Assembly: GCF_003985145.1 (NCBI RefSeq)
Contig: NZ_ML133525.1
Coordinates: 248,001-312,000, forward strand
DNA: 64,000 bases
Direction of reading: 5' to 3'
Source: Rhizobium anhuiense
GTDB lineage: Bacteria; Pseudomonadota; Alphaproteobacteria; Rhizobiales; Rhizobiaceae
Part shown: positions 36,923-45,802 of the stretch, in pieces
Position numbering within the stretch: the first letter of the stretch is position 1
Layout: each line of letters opens with the position of its first letter
Program-made: the position numbers and the translations under genes
The notes under the pieces: model-generated
The model's input: only the letters and a program-made list of their open reading frames with translations
Databases searched by the model: none
Told to the model about the DNA's origin: nothing

Positions 36923-37924
36923 ATGGTTCCCTTCTCCATACTCGACCTTTCCCCCGTTGCCGAAGGCAGCACCGTGCGTCAGTCCCTCGAAAGTTCGGCG
37001 CGGATGGCTGAGAAGGCCGAGGAGTTCGGCTACAAGCGCTTCTGGCTCGCCGAACATCACGGCATGCCGGGGATCGCCAGTGCCGCCACATCAGTCGTCA
37101 TCGGCCATGTCGGGGCTGCGACCAAGCGCATCCGCATCGGCTCGGGCGGCATCATGCTGCCCAATCATTCGCCGCTCGTCATCGCCGAGCAGTTCGGCAC
37201 GCTGGAGGCGCTTTTCCCGGGCCGCATCGATCTCGGCCTCGGGCGCGCGCCGGGAACGGATCTGCGCACGGCACAGGCGCTGCGGCGCAACCTCGAAGCC
37301 GGCGCAAACAGCTTCCCCAACGACGTGGTGGAATTGCAGCAACTCCTTGGCACGCCGGTCGAGAACCAGGCGATCCTCGCCGTTCCCGGCAATGGCTCGC
37401 ATATCCCGATCTGGCTGCTCGGTTCCAGCCTTTACAGTGCGCAGCTCGCCGCCATGCTCGGGCTTCCATATGCCTTCGCCTCGCATTTCGCACCCGACAT
37501 GCTGCTCGATGCGATCGCCATCTACCGTGACCGTTTCCAGCCTTCGGCGACACTCGACGAGCCCTATGTGATGGTCGGCGTCATGGGCGCGGTGGCGGCG
37601 ACGGACGAGGAGGCGCGGTACCATTTCACCTCCGCCCAGCAGCAGTTCGTCAATCTGCGCCGCAATGTCCGCGGGCCGTTCCCGCGTCCGGTGGCCGATA
37701 TGGAGGACTTCTGGTCGCCGATGGAGAAGATGAATGTCGAACACACGCTGCGTTATGCCGTCGTTGGCTCGCCAAAGACGGCCGAAGCGAAACTGACGGA
37801 GTTTCTGCGGGAAACAGAGGCCGACGAGGTGATCATCTCGATGCCGATCCATGACATCGAGGCGCGGCTGAAATCGGTGGAGCTCTTCGCGGGGCTGGGG
37901 AGCTTCATGCGAGCCGCCGCTTAG
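36923..37924 (+). CDS. LLM-class flavin-dependent oxidoreductase
   Basis: The 333-residue luciferase-like monooxygenase begins [20 protein letters not shown] and has the family regions [35 protein letters not shown] and [14 protein letters not shown]. It matches the MsnO8/YhbW-like subgroup of putative alkanal or alkane-sulfonate type flavoenzymes; the substrate is unknown. The frame is open for 25 codons upstream, but 36923 matches the family start. It is convergent with yebC and shares a terminator with it. Confidence 0.9.
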   Translation: MVPFSILDLSPVAEGSTVRQSLESSARMAEKAEEFGYKRFWLAEHHGMPGIASAATSVVIGHVGAATKRIRIGSGGIMLPNHSPLVIAEQFGTLEALFPGRIDLGLGRAPGTDLRTAQALRRNLEAGANSFPNDVVELQQLLGTPVENQAILAVPGNGSHIPIWLLGSSLYSAQLAAMLGLPYAFASHFAPDMLLDAIAIYRDRFQPSATLDEPYVMVGVMGAVAATDEEARYHFTSAQQQFVNLRRNVRGPFPRPVADMEDFWSPMEKMNVEHTLRYAVVGSPKTAEAKLTEFLRETEADEVIISMPIHDIEARLKSVELFAGLGSFMRAAA

Positions 37925-37951
37925 GATCTACACAAGGATCTTGCCCGCAAG

Positions 37952-37980
37952 AAAAAACCCGGCGTTGCGGCCGGGTTTTA
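37952..37980. terminator. Bidirectional terminator between the LLM gene and yebC
   Basis: AAACCCGGC and GCCGGGTTT flank a 7-base loop, with A residues on the left and T residues on the right, so it can work in both directions. Confidence 0.9.
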
Positions 37981-38002
37981 TTTAACGCCTGTCTGAGGAA
38001 AC

Positions 38003-38749
38003 TCAGGCGGAGAGCTTCGCCAGCACTTCTTCCGAGACTTCGAAGTTGGAATAGACGTTTTGCACGTCGTCATCGTCTTCGAGCGAGTCGATGAGCTTCA
38101 TCAGCGACTGGGCTTTTTCCTCGTCCACCGGCACGTTGTTCTGAGCACGCCAGATGGCCTTGACGGTTTCGGCTTCGCCGAGGCTCGATTCCAGCGCCTT
38201 CGCCACTTCGCCGAGGGCTTCGAAGCCACAAGTGATGTAGTGGCCGTCTTCGTCGGTCTCGACGTCGTCGGCGCCGGCTTCGATCGCGGCTTCCATCACC
38301 TTGTCGGCATCGCCGACGGAAAGCTTGTAGGTGATTTCGCCGACATGGTCGAAGGAGAAGGAAACGGAACCGGTTTCGCCGAGAGCGCCGCCGGCCTTGG
38401 TGAAGATCGAGCGGACGTTGGAGGCGGTGCGGTTGCGGTTGTCGGTGAGCGCCTCGACGATGATCGCCGTGCCGCCCGGGCCATAGCCCTCGTAACGGAC
38501 TTCATCGTAGTTTTCGCCGTCGGCGCCGGCTGCCTTCTTGATGGCGCGGTCGATATTGTCCTTCGGCATGGACTGGGCCTTGGCGTTCTGGATCGCCAGG
38601 CGGAGGCGGGCGTTCATCGTTGGGTCGGGCAGGCCGGCCTTGGCGGCAACGGTGATTTCGCGTGCGAGCTTGGAGAACATTTTCGACCGCACGGCGTCCT
38701 GACGGCCCTTGCGGTGCATGATGTTTTTAAACTGTGAATGGCCAGCCAT
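38003..38749 (-). CDS. yebC: YebC/PmpR-family regulator or translation factor
   Basis: The 248-residue protein starts [20 protein letters not shown] and has [27 protein letters not shown], then [20 protein letters not shown]. Length and sequence are standard for the family, long annotated as a transcription regulator and more recently shown in some species to help ribosomes past polyproline. In many bacteria it lies directly before ruvC; here 3.7 kb separates them. The start has AGGGGTGCC upstream. Confidence 0.94.
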   Translation of the reverse strand: MAGHSQFKNIMHRKGRQDAVRSKMFSKLAREITVAAKAGLPDPTMNARLRLAIQNAKAQSMPKDNIDRAIKKAAGADGENYDEVRYEGYGPGGTAIIVEALTDNRNRTASNVRSIFTKAGGALGETGSVSFSFDHVGEITYKLSVGDADKVMEAAIEAGADDVETDEDGHYITCGFEALGEVAKALESSLGEAETVKAIWRAQNNVPVDEEKAQSLMKLIDSLEDDDDVQNVYSNFEVSEEVLAKLSA

Positions 38750-38889
38750 GGCACCCCTGTTCACGTCTCATTGTTCGGAATGGGCCGCCTTATAAGAGCG
38801 AAACGGCACCCGTTCAAGGAAAAAGCAGTTCGGAACAAAGGCGAGGGGATGACGTTTCAATCGAACTCCACCCAACGAAAGGAACGGTC

Positions 38890-39393
38890 ATGGCAAGTCT
38901 CAGCGAGGCGCAGGAACATCCAGCACGTCAGCTCTGGGATCAGGTCAACGATGTTCATGCCGGCATGCTCGGAATTTCGGGGCTGGACATGCACATGCAG
39001 CCGATGGCGCCGCATGCCGATCCCACCACCAATACCATCTGGTTCTATACCAAGACCGATGCCGACATCGTGCGCGCCATCAAGCCCGGCAGCCGCGCAC
39101 ATTTCTGTGTCATCGGCAAGGATCACGATTATCACGCCTGCCTTGCCGGCGTGATCGAAGTGCGCCCCGACCCTTCCAAGATCGAGGAGTACTGGAGTTC
39201 GATCATTGCCGCCTGGTACGACGGCGGCAAGAAGGACCCCAAGCTCACCATGCTTTCCCTCCACGTCGACGATGCCGAGATCTGGGTTTCGACAGGCAAC
39301 AAGCTGAAATTCGGCTGGGAAATCGCCAAGGCCAATCTAGACGACGACAAGATGCCGGATGTCGGCATCAAGCGTCATCTGCAATTCGCCTGA
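38890..39393 (+). CDS. Pyridoxamine 5'-phosphate oxidase-family protein
   Basis: The 167-residue split-barrel flavin-binding-type protein (general stress protein 26 group): LWDQVNDVHAGMLGISG, then TNTIWFYTKTDADIVRAIKPG and FCVIGKDHDYHACLAGV. Members bind FMN, F420 or haem; the substrate is unknown. The upstream start at 38734 is not supported; the ATG at 38890 has GAAAGGAACGGTC before it. Confidence 0.85.
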   Translation: MASLSEAQEHPARQLWDQVNDVHAGMLGISGLDMHMQPMAPHADPTTNTIWFYTKTDADIVRAIKPGSRAHFCVIGKDHDYHACLAGVIEVRPDPSKIEEYWSSIIAAWYDGGKKDPKLTMLSLHVDDAEIWVSTGNKLKFGWEIAKANLDDDKMPDVGIKRHLQFA

Positions 39394-39415
39394 CGCGCAA
39401 GGCTCCTGCATAATT

Positions 39416-39437
39416 CTTAAATCGGAACCGATTTAAG
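39416..39437. repeat. Perfect palindrome next to repeat copy B
   Basis: CTTAAATCGG-AA-CCGATTTAAG, a perfect inverted repeat between two converging genes. It forms one module of a longer dispersed repeat continuing to 39505. Confidence 0.75.
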
Positions 39438-39462
39438 GATAAAATTGCAGCAATTCACAGTG

Positions 39463-39505
39463 CTACAGCGTCCTTTGCGCGTCTAAAAGACGCGCGGCGC
39501 TGCAG
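39463..39505. repeat. Palindromic intergenic repeat, copy B
   Basis: CTACAGCG ... GCGCGTCT-AAA-AGACGCGC ... CGCTGCAG. It shares the core GCGCGTCT/AGACGCGC with copy A at 3866-3912. Confidence 0.75.
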
Positions 39506-39525
39506 GAGGGAAACCGCCGGGCCTT

Positions 39526-40371
39526 TTACCGCACGCCCTTCAGCACATAGATCAGCGGTTTTTTCGGCAGCGTGCGCATCGAGACGGTGATGCTGTCGTC
39601 GGGCGCATAGGCGACGTCGAAATCCTTGCCGAACATCGAAACGAAGGCATCGACCGGCGGGCCGCGGCGGTGCATCGGCAGGATCAGCGACGAGCGCAGC
39701 CGCTTGATGACGCGGCTCATGCTGTCGGCGCCCATGGTCAGGCCGCCATCGACCGGCACCATGACGACATCGAGGCGGCCGATCTCGATATAATGGGTAT
39801 CCGTCAGTTCGTAATGCAGGTGGCCGAGATGGCCGATGCAGAGGCCGGCGATCTCGAAAATGAAGATGGAATTGCCGTTCTCCTGCGAGCCGCCGAGGCC
39901 GTAGCTGAAGCGGATATCCGTCGGAACATTGCGGATATAGGCATCGCCGACGACGAGATCGATGTCGGCCTTTTCGCCGGGAACGTCGCTCCACCCATGC
40001 AGAACATGTTTGATGCCGGGATCGGGAGTCAAGGTGAAGTGGGTGGTGTGCGCCTTGTTCATGGTCACCACATCGGGCAACGTCGCCGGCCTGTACCAGC
40101 CGTTATAGTCTGTGGCGATGATGATGCCGCCGGGCGTGTCGATTTCGAAGGTGGAATGGCCGAGGAAGGTGAATTTGACGTCTTCGCCCTCGGAGACAGC
40201 AGGTATCGGCGGCGGGGCGCCGGAAAAGCTTGCAAAGGTCGCCTTGGGGATAGTCTGCGCGATCGCCTGGCATTGGCTGACGGGCGTTCGCTGCTCCTGT
40301 GCCCTGGCAGGACCCGGCGCGGCGAAGGCTGCAAGGCATGCGATAGCGAGGACAAGATATTGCGGCTTCAT
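39526..40371 (-). CDS. Secreted metallo-beta-lactamase-fold hydrolase
   Basis: A 281-residue protein with a signal peptide (residues 1-24, LVLAIACLAAFAAPGPARAQ) and an MBL fold of the UPF0173/UlaG-like type: FTFLGHSTFEIDTPGGIIIA, then HTTHFTLTPDPG and ICIGHLGHLHYEL-like (GLCIGHLGHL). The usual HxHxDH motif is not evident, so the metal set is incomplete or altered; the role is unknown. The start has GGAGGGGTGGC upstream. Confidence 0.82.
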   Translation of the reverse strand: MKPQYLVLAIACLAAFAAPGPARAQEQRTPVSQCQAIAQTIPKATFASFSGAPPPIPAVSEGEDVKFTFLGHSTFEIDTPGGIIIATDYNGWYRPATLPDVVTMNKAHTTHFTLTPDPGIKHVLHGWSDVPGEKADIDLVVGDAYIRNVPTDIRFSYGLGGSQENGNSIFIFEIAGLCIGHLGHLHYELTDTHYIEIGRLDVVMVPVDGGLTMGADSMSRVIKRLRSSLILPMHRRGPPVDAFVSMFGKDFDVAYAPDDSITVSMRTLPKKPLIYVLKGVR

Positions 40372-40393
40372 GCCACCCCTCCGGCGCTTTCAC

Positions 40394-40447
40394 AGAGAGC
40401 GCCGCACGTCCGAAGGGCGCGCTAACGACGCTCGATCACTTTGAATT
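40394..40447. repeat. Palindrome-bearing repeat resembling the 29213 unit
   Basis: AGAGCGCCGCACGTCC-GAA-GGGCGCGCTAACGACGCT. It resembles AGCGCAGCGCGTCC-GATA-GGACGCGCTAAGGACGCT at 29213-29246 and lies upstream of the MBL gene. Confidence 0.65.
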
Positions 40448-40526
40448 GGCGGCCGGAGAATGCGGCAAGTGGTCGCAGGGGTCTAGACTGGGGATGCTCA
40501 CAATTGCGTGTTGGTCGCGGGATGAA

Positions 40527-41351
40527 TTACCGCCAGAACTCCGGCACCGTCTCGGCCAACCGCGGTCCGAGCCGGAGCGGCCCGATCTTTTCGGCCAGTC
40601 CGGTGCTGTCGGAAATCTCGACGCCGACGCCGCAGATCGTCGCGGGGCCGTTGGCTGCTTCCATGCGGCCCTTCGGCATCTTGGAGATGAAGCGGTTGAG
40701 CGGCTCCTCCTTGTCCATGCCGAGGGAGGAGTCGTAATCGCCGCACATGCCGGCATCCGACATATAGGCCGTGCCGCCGTTCAGGATCTGCGCATCGGCC
40801 GTCGGCACATGCGTGTGGGTGCCGACGACGAAGCTGGCGCGGCCGTCGACGAAATGGCCGAAGCACTGCTTCTCGCTGGTCGCTTCCGCATGGAAATCGA
40901 AGATGATCGCATCGGCCTGCTCCTTCAGCGGGCAGGCGTCGAGGATCGCCTCCGCCGATTTGAAGGGATCGTCGAGTTCCGGGTGCATGAAGACCCGGCC
41001 CATGACGTTGGCGACGAGCACACGCGCGCCGTTCCGGGCATAGAAAAGGCCGGAGCCGCGGCCGGGCGTGCCTTGCGGATAGTTGGCCGGCCGCAGGAAT
41101 TGATCGTGCCGCCCGGCAAAAGCAACGGCTTCCTTTTGGTCCCAGACGTGATTGCCTGTCGTCACCACATCGGCGCCGGCATTGATCGTCTCCAGAAAAA
41201 TGTCCTCGGTGATACCGAAGCCGCCGGCGGCGTTCTCGCCGTTGACGACGACGAAATCGAGCTTGAGGTCGGAGATCAGGCCGGGGAGGCGGTCCCAGAC
41301 CGCCGTGCGTCCCGTCTTGCCGACCATGTCACCCAGAAAAAGCAGCCGCAT
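40527..41351 (-). CDS. YmdB-family metallophosphoesterase (TIGR00282)
   Basis: The 274-residue cytoplasmic enzyme has MRLLFLGDMVGKTGRTAVWD, then VNGENAAGGFGI, TTGNHVWDQKEA and VVGTHTHVPTADAQIL. This is the 2',3'-cyclic-nucleotide phosphodiesterase family known as YmdB in Bacillus. It follows the cyclo-ligase gene by three bases, so the two form an operon, an arrangement common in alphaproteobacteria. Confidence 0.9.
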   Translation of the reverse strand: MRLLFLGDMVGKTGRTAVWDRLPGLISDLKLDFVVVNGENAAGGFGITEDIFLETINAGADVVTTGNHVWDQKEAVAFAGRHDQFLRPANYPQGTPGRGSGLFYARNGARVLVANVMGRVFMHPELDDPFKSAEAILDACPLKEQADAIIFDFHAEATSEKQCFGHFVDGRASFVVGTHTHVPTADAQILNGGTAYMSDAGMCGDYDSSLGMDKEEPLNRFISKMPKGRMEAANGPATICGVGVEISDSTGLAEKIGPLRLGPRLAETVPEFWR

Positions 41352-41354
41352 TCC

Positions 41355-41942
41355 CTATCCAATCCAAGAGGCAAAAAAGCGAAGGCCGCTTTCTGTCAGG
41401 ATGGCATCCAGGCTAATGTCGTGCGGCTCAGCGGGCACATGTGCCACTTCCTGGCAGTCGAATGCAATGCCGATCAGCTTCGGATGCAGGCCTTTTTGCC
41501 TTAGCCGGCTGATGGCGCGGTCGTAGTGGCCGGCGCCATAGCCGATACGGTGGCCGCGGACATCAAAGGCCGAAAGCGGCACCAGCATGATTTCGGGATC
41601 GAGAATGGCGGCATCGGCGCCGGGGCCGACCGTGCCGAAACCGGTATCGACAAGCGGCGCATCTTCGGCCAGCTCGCGAAAGACGATGGTCTGCCGGTCG
41701 AGGATCGCCGGTACGCAGAGCCGCGCACCGCGCACGGCAAAGCGTGCCATCAGCGGCCTGAGATCGGCCTCCGAACGGATCGGCAGGAAGCCGGAGATGA
41801 TCGTACCCAGCGCAAAACCAACGGCCTCGCCGGCATGATCGGCCATTGCGAGACTTTTGGCGGCACGTTTTTCGGCGGGGATGGCGTCGCGTGCGGACAG
41901 CCGTTCGTTGCGCAGCTGCGCTTTCAATTCTTTCGCGGTCAT
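41355..41942 (-). CDS. ygfA: 5-formyltetrahydrofolate cyclo-ligase
   Basis: The 195-residue enzyme makes 5,10-methenyl-THF from 5-formyl-THF with ATP. Visible signatures are RNERLSARDAIPAEKRAAKS near the N-terminus and the nucleotide/substrate loop VPLSAFDVRGHRIGYGAGHYDRAI with GYGxGxYDR. The E. coli homologue ygfA sits right after the 6S RNA gene; here the enzyme gene is 24 kb away from zapA-6S and faces the other way. Confidence 0.93.
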   Translation of the reverse strand: MTAKELKAQLRNERLSARDAIPAEKRAAKSLAMADHAGEAVGFALGTIISGFLPIRSEADLRPLMARFAVRGARLCVPAILDRQTIVFRELAEDAPLVDTGFGTVGPGADAAILDPEIMLVPLSAFDVRGHRIGYGAGHYDRAISRLRQKGLHPKLIGIAFDCQEVAHVPAEPHDISLDAILTESGLRFFASWIG

Positions 41943-42060
41943 TCGATCTGCCGGTTCTGAGAGATTTGGCCGAGCATAGACGGCTGGATCTCCGATGCAA
42001 ATGCGGGATGCGACAGCATCACGCCGGTTTCACGCCTCGCCCGCCGGCGGCTGCGGATCG

Positions 42061-42753
42061 TCAGACGACGATGCTTGTCGGTATCGTCGCGGCGGCGATG
42101 GAGAAGCCAGCGATGTCGGGAATGGCATTGACCCCGGCCTGCCGGTTCTGCTGCAGATCGCGCATCGCCTTTTCGAGCAGTTGTTTGAGTTCGCGCACAA
42201 CCGCCTTGAACGCTTCCATCGTTTCGCGATCACCAGCCGAGATGTTGGAGAATTTCGGGGCATCCTCGGCAACGCTTTCATAGGCCTTGCGGGCGTTGGC
42301 TGCGGCGTCCGGTTCCTGCGAGCCGGTCTCGCCGGTCCGAGTGTCTCCTGAGATATCCGTCAGCGCGGCATCGGTCCCGCTGGTTGCGACCGCCGCTGTA
42401 TCCACCGGAACCGCCGTTGCCGGACTGCCGGTCGCGACTGATGATGCGAATTCGGAGGCGGCGGTGCCGACCTTGCGCGCCAGTTCGACGGCCAGCCGGG
42501 TGACCACCTCAGGCGGCATGTTGGAACTGCGCAGCATCTGCAACTGCTGCTGTGCCTCTTCGAGCTTGCGTTGCGCCTTCGCCTTGGCTTCATCCCCCGA
42601 GTTCGCCAGGGTCTGGCGCATCTGCTGCAGCGCCTGAGTGGTGCGCTGCAGCTTGAGCACACCCTGACCGGCCTCGCTTCCGGCGACCGATGTGGCTGCC
42701 GTCGAAGACGCGCCGCGCAAGATGATGGAGGCAGACATGGTTGCGACCTGCAT
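42061..42753 (-). CDS. Conserved hypothetical helical protein
   Basis: The 230-residue product begins MQVATMSASIILRGASSTAA and has a Gln-rich helical segment (LQRTTQALQQMRQTLANSGD; AQRKLEEAQQQLQMLRSSN), an Ala/Thr-rich middle, and a second helix ending in EKAMRDLQQNRQAGVNAIPD. No family is recognised. There is no signal peptide or membrane helix. The start at 42753 has GGGGGA seven bases upstream; a start at 42738 is possible. The frame is open further upstream through sqdC, but that extension is not supported. Confidence 0.7.
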   Translation of the reverse strand: MQVATMSASIILRGASSTAATSVAGSEAGQGVLKLQRTTQALQQMRQTLANSGDEAKAKAQRKLEEAQQQLQMLRSSNMPPEVVTRLAVELARKVGTAASEFASSVATGSPATAVPVDTAAVATSGTDAALTDISGDTRTGETGSQEPDAAANARKAYESVAEDAPKFSNISAGDRETMEAFKAVVRELKQLLEKAMRDLQQNRQAGVNAIPDIAGFSIAAATIPTSIVV

Positions 42754-42762
42754 GGACAATCC

Positions 42763-42798
42763 CCCGATTTTCAATTCGGGCTCCCGATTGCAATTCGG
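42763..42798. promoter_or_regulatory. Tandem near-palindromic repeats before the hypothetical gene
   Basis: CCCGATTTTCAATTCGG (42763-42779) and CCCGATTGCAATTCGG (42783-42798) repeat with a period of 20 bases. They lie between sqdC and the hypothetical gene at 42753 and touch its Shine-Dalgarno. They could be a regulator site. Confidence 0.4.
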
Positions 42799-42812
42799 CG
42801 CATTCTGCAACG

Positions 42813-43730
42813 TCAGGCTTGTGTGGACCTGTGTCTGCGGGACGTCGGCAATACAGCGGCCAGCCGCTGCATCGTCTCTTCGAACAGAGAGGTTCCCCCG
42901 GGCATCCAGCCGAGGGCGCGGATTTTCGCTGTGCTCATGGGGTTGAGCGCCGCCCTGTCGGCAGGAGCCGGCGGCGCGTGTCGACAGCTCGTCTCGCGGC
43001 GAATAGCGGAAAGGATATCGTGCGTGTCGATCGCGATGTCCGAGACGTTGAAGACCTCGCCGGAGATGCGGGTGCTTTCCGTCTCCAGCATCAGCCGTAC
43101 CGCCCGCCCGAGGTCGCGGCCGTGAACCTCCGTTCCCATGCGGGCGACAACCGGTTGGCCGGCGAGGTAGTCGGCGATGAGTCCGTCCCATTTGTTCGGC
43201 GAGAGATCGCCATAGACGCCGGTCGCCCTCAGGCTGACGCCGGCAAAACCGGGTGCTGCGAGGTGGGCGAGTGCGCGTTCGGCATCGAGCTTGACCTGGC
43301 CGTAGAGTGTTTCAGGCTTGGCCAGCATCGTCTCCGCCAGTTCGGTTCCCCCGGGATGTTCGCCATAGGCGGCGCGGCTGGACAGGAAGATGCAGCGGCG
43401 CGTGCCGGCGCGTTTGGCGGCTTCGAAAAGCCGGACGGTGCCGTCAAGGTTCAACCTGTGGAAGGTCTTGGGGTCGTCACCCTCTCCGCCGCGATATTTG
43501 CCCGGAACATGGCTTAAGGCGGCATGGACGAAGAAATAGGCATCGTCGAAAGCGTCGATCTGATCCTTGTCGGGATCGAGCGAAAGCGCTGCGAACTCGA
43601 CCGGGCGGGAGAAGAGGCGGGGCGGCGGCGCGCGGCGCCCGCCAACGATCACCTGATATCCGGCGGCCAGCAGTTCCTCGACGACATACCGGCCGACGAG
43701 ACCCGTTCCGCCAGATACCAATACCTTCAT
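42813..43730 (-). CDS. sqdC: NAD-dependent epimerase/reductase SqdC-like
   Basis: The 305-residue extended short-chain dehydrogenase begins MKVLVSGGTGLVGRYVVEEL and has LSSRAAYGEHPGGTEL and the catalytic Tyr-Lys in LYGQVKLDAE. Its place as the third gene after the UDP-sulfoquinovose synthase and a GT8 gene matches sqdC of the sqdBDC operon in Rhodobacter and Sinorhizobium, whose exact role in sulfolipid synthesis is unclear. It overlaps the GT8 gene by four bases (ATGA). The symbol rests mainly on context. Confidence 0.78.
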   Translation of the reverse strand: MKVLVSGGTGLVGRYVVEELLAAGYQVIVGGRRAPPPRLFSRPVEFAALSLDPDKDQIDAFDDAYFFVHAALSHVPGKYRGGEGDDPKTFHRLNLDGTVRLFEAAKRAGTRRCIFLSSRAAYGEHPGGTELAETMLAKPETLYGQVKLDAERALAHLAAPGFAGVSLRATGVYGDLSPNKWDGLIADYLAGQPVVARMGTEVHGRDLGRAVRLMLETESTRISGEVFNVSDIAIDTHDILSAIRRETSCRHAPPAPADRAALNPMSTAKIRALGWMPGGTSLFEETMQRLAAVLPTSRRHRSTQA

Positions 43731-44551
43731 GCTGCCCCTTCCGGATTGTTCAGCGCCGTGATCTCAGGCACATCATCGTCATCGTGGAAACGGTGCCACA
43801 GATCGATCAAAGGTTGTAGTCGCGCTGCCTTGGGATGATCCCTTTCCCACGGTTTTTCATACTGGTAATGCAGGATCGAAATGCTCTTCCAGTCCCAAAG
43901 CTCCGGCATGGTGAACCATACATATTGCAGCATGTTGAAATAAACCGGCAGGCCGTGCCAATCCGGGAAGAACGTCTCAAGAAACGTCTGATCGGTGCGC
44001 CGCCAGAAAGCGTCCGGCCTGTCGAGCCTTTCGAGCATGTGCCGGAATGTGTCATGCGAGGGCGTGGCGACGAAGACGCCGGAATTCATGCGGCGGAAGT
44101 CGGCGAGTCTTTCATAGACATTGGGGGCGGCGGAAAATTCCGGATAGAGGAAGAGCCTGTCGACATTCTTCAGCACGAGGGCGTCGGCGTCGATGAAGAC
44201 GCAACGCTCGTATTCGACGAGCTGCCACAGCCTGAGCTTGCAGAAATTGTCGAGCGGCGAATGGAAATCCGGCTTGCGGCCCTTGGTAAAGGGGGCTGCG
44301 GAATGGAGCTGGCGATGCGCATGGCGTTCGTTGAAGGCGTCGGAGAGCGGCAGGTGCTGGACCTCGATCAGGCGACAGTCGAGCGCTTTCAGGGGGGCGA
44401 GGGCGCCTGCATCGACGCCGCCGGTGTGGAGGACGACGATGTCGGCGCTTGTGCCCGTGCGACGAAGCGAATTTGCCAGGGCGGTGGCGCCCATGGCGTA
44501 GTCGGCATTGGTGACGAGGGTGACGTAGGCGAGGTTTGAGGTAAGAGTCAT
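43727..44551 (-). CDS. sqdD: GT8 glycosyltransferase, SqdD-like
   Basis: The 274-residue enzyme has the glycogenin-like opening AYVTLVTNADYAMGATALAN, the metal-binding DxD in VFIDADALVL, and PNVYERLADFRRMNSGVFVA. In Rhodobacter and Sinorhizobium the glycogenin-like SqdD is the likely sulfoquinovosyltransferase that puts sulfoquinovose on diacylglycerol. It is 30 bases after sqdB and coupled to sqdC. Assignment is by family plus operon. Confidence 0.85.
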   Translation of the reverse strand: MTLTSNLAYVTLVTNADYAMGATALANSLRRTGTSADIVVLHTGGVDAGALAPLKALDCRLIEVQHLPLSDAFNERHAHRQLHSAAPFTKGRKPDFHSPLDNFCKLRLWQLVEYERCVFIDADALVLKNVDRLFLYPEFSAAPNVYERLADFRRMNSGVFVATPSHDTFRHMLERLDRPDAFWRRTDQTFLETFFPDWHGLPVYFNMLQYVWFTMPELWDWKSISILHYQYEKPWERDHPKAARLQPLIDLWHRFHDDDDVPEITALNNPEGAA

Positions 44552-44581
44552 CGCTGCAGGGGCTTCAACATAAGATACCGC

Positions 44582-45802
44582 TCATGAAACCGACTTCAGT
44601 CGCTTGCCTTCCGGATCGTGATTGATCGTCGCGGCGATGTCCTTGGTCCAGGCGGAGACGGCCGGAACGCGCGAGCGGTCGACGCGATAGGCGAATTTCT
44701 TCGCCACGTCGACGATCTCGCCGAGCAGACCCGCTTCCAGCGTGATCGGTTCGAGGCCGAGATTGCGGAATTTTTCGTTCCGGACGATCAGATCGTTTTC
44801 AGCGGCTTCCTTGCGCGGGTTTGGCAACCAGGCAATCTGGGCGCCGCTCATCCTGGCGATCATCTCGGCGAGGTCGCGTACCCGGTGGGTTTCCGTCATC
44901 TGGTTGAAGATCTCGACACGCGCGCCGCGCGCCGGCGGGTTCTCGAGCGCCAGTTCGATGCAGCGCACCGAATCCTGGATATGGATGAAGGCGCGGGTCT
45001 GGCCGCCGGTGCCGTGCACCGTCAGCGGATAGCCGATCGCCGCCTGGATGAGGAAGCGGTTCAGCACCGTGCCGTAATCACCGTCATAGTCGAAACGATT
45101 GATGAGCTGCGCGTGGCGGCGCGTCTGCTCGGTATGTGTGCCCCAGACGATGCCCTGGTGCAGATCGGTGATCCTGAGACCGTCGTTCTTGGCGTAGAAC
45201 TGGAAGAGAAGCTGATCCAGGCACTTGGTCATGTGATAGATCGAGCCGGGATTGGAGGGATAGAGTATCTCCTGGCTGGCCGTCTCGCCGCCTGTGGTTT
45301 CGATGCCCACCGGCAGGTAACCTTCGGGGATCGCCGCGCCGACCGTCGAATAGCCGTAGACGCCCATGGTGCCGAGATGGATGAGATGGGCGTCCAGGTT
45401 AAGTTCCGTCAGCGCGTTCAGCAGGTTGTGCGTGGCGCTGACATTGTTGTTGACGGTGTAGTTCTTGTGGCGGTCGCTTTTCATCGAGTAGGGCGCGGCC
45501 CGCTGTTCGGCGAAATGGATGACGGCGTCCGGGCGGTTTTCGGAAAGCCAGTTCTTCAGAAGTTCGTAATCCCTGGCGAGATCGATCAGATTGAAGTGGA
45601 TGCGGCGTCCGGTTTCGGCATGCCAGATGCGGGTGCGCTCCTGGATCGAATCCATCGGGGTCAGCGACTGAACGCCAAGTTCGGTGTCGATCCAGCGGCG
45701 TGAGAGGTTGTCGAGGATATGAATGTCATGCCCGGCATCGGAGAGATGCAGCGACGTTGGCCAACCAATGAAACCGTCTCCGCCCATAACCGCAATCTTC
45801 AT
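44582..45802 (-). CDS. sqdB: UDP-sulfoquinovose synthase
   Basis: The 406-residue enzyme turns UDP-glucose and sulfite into UDP-sulfoquinovose, the headgroup donor for the sulfolipid SQDG. Features: the Rossmann start MKIAVMGGDGFIGWPTSLHL, the SQD1-type NLIDLARDYELLKNWL, VIHFAEQRAAPYSM, and SIYHMTKCLDQLLF with the catalytic Tyr and Lys. Agreement with SqdB/SQD1 is strong along the length. The ATG at 45802 follows AGGAGACGATGTG. It is the first gene of the sqdBDC-type operon. SQDG in rhizobia can replace phospholipids under phosphate starvation. Confidence 0.93.
   Translation of the reverse strand: MKIAVMGGDGFIGWPTSLHLSDAGHDIHILDNLSRRWIDTELGVQSLTPMDSIQERTRIWHAETGRRIHFNLIDLARDYELLKNWLSENRPDAVIHFAEQRAAPYSMKSDRHKNYTVNNNVSATHNLLNALTELNLDAHLIHLGTMGVYGYSTVGAAIPEGYLPVGIETTGGETASQEILYPSNPGSIYHMTKCLDQLLFQFYAKNDGLRITDLHQGIVWGTHTEQTRRHAQLINRFDYDGDYGTVLNRFLIQAAIGYPLTVHGTGGQTRAFIHIQDSVRCIELALENPPARGARVEIFNQMTETHRVRDLAEMIARMSGAQIAWLPNPRKEAAENDLIVRNEKFRNLGLEPITLEAGLLGEIVDVAKKFAYRVDRSRVPAVSAWTKDIAATINHDPEGKRLKSVS

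Noticed and set aside
42754..43191. Upstream extension of the hypothetical protein at 42061 through part of sqdC.
   Set aside because: The extension overlaps sqdC in another frame and has a basic, repetitive composition. A good Shine-Dalgarno exists at the shorter start.
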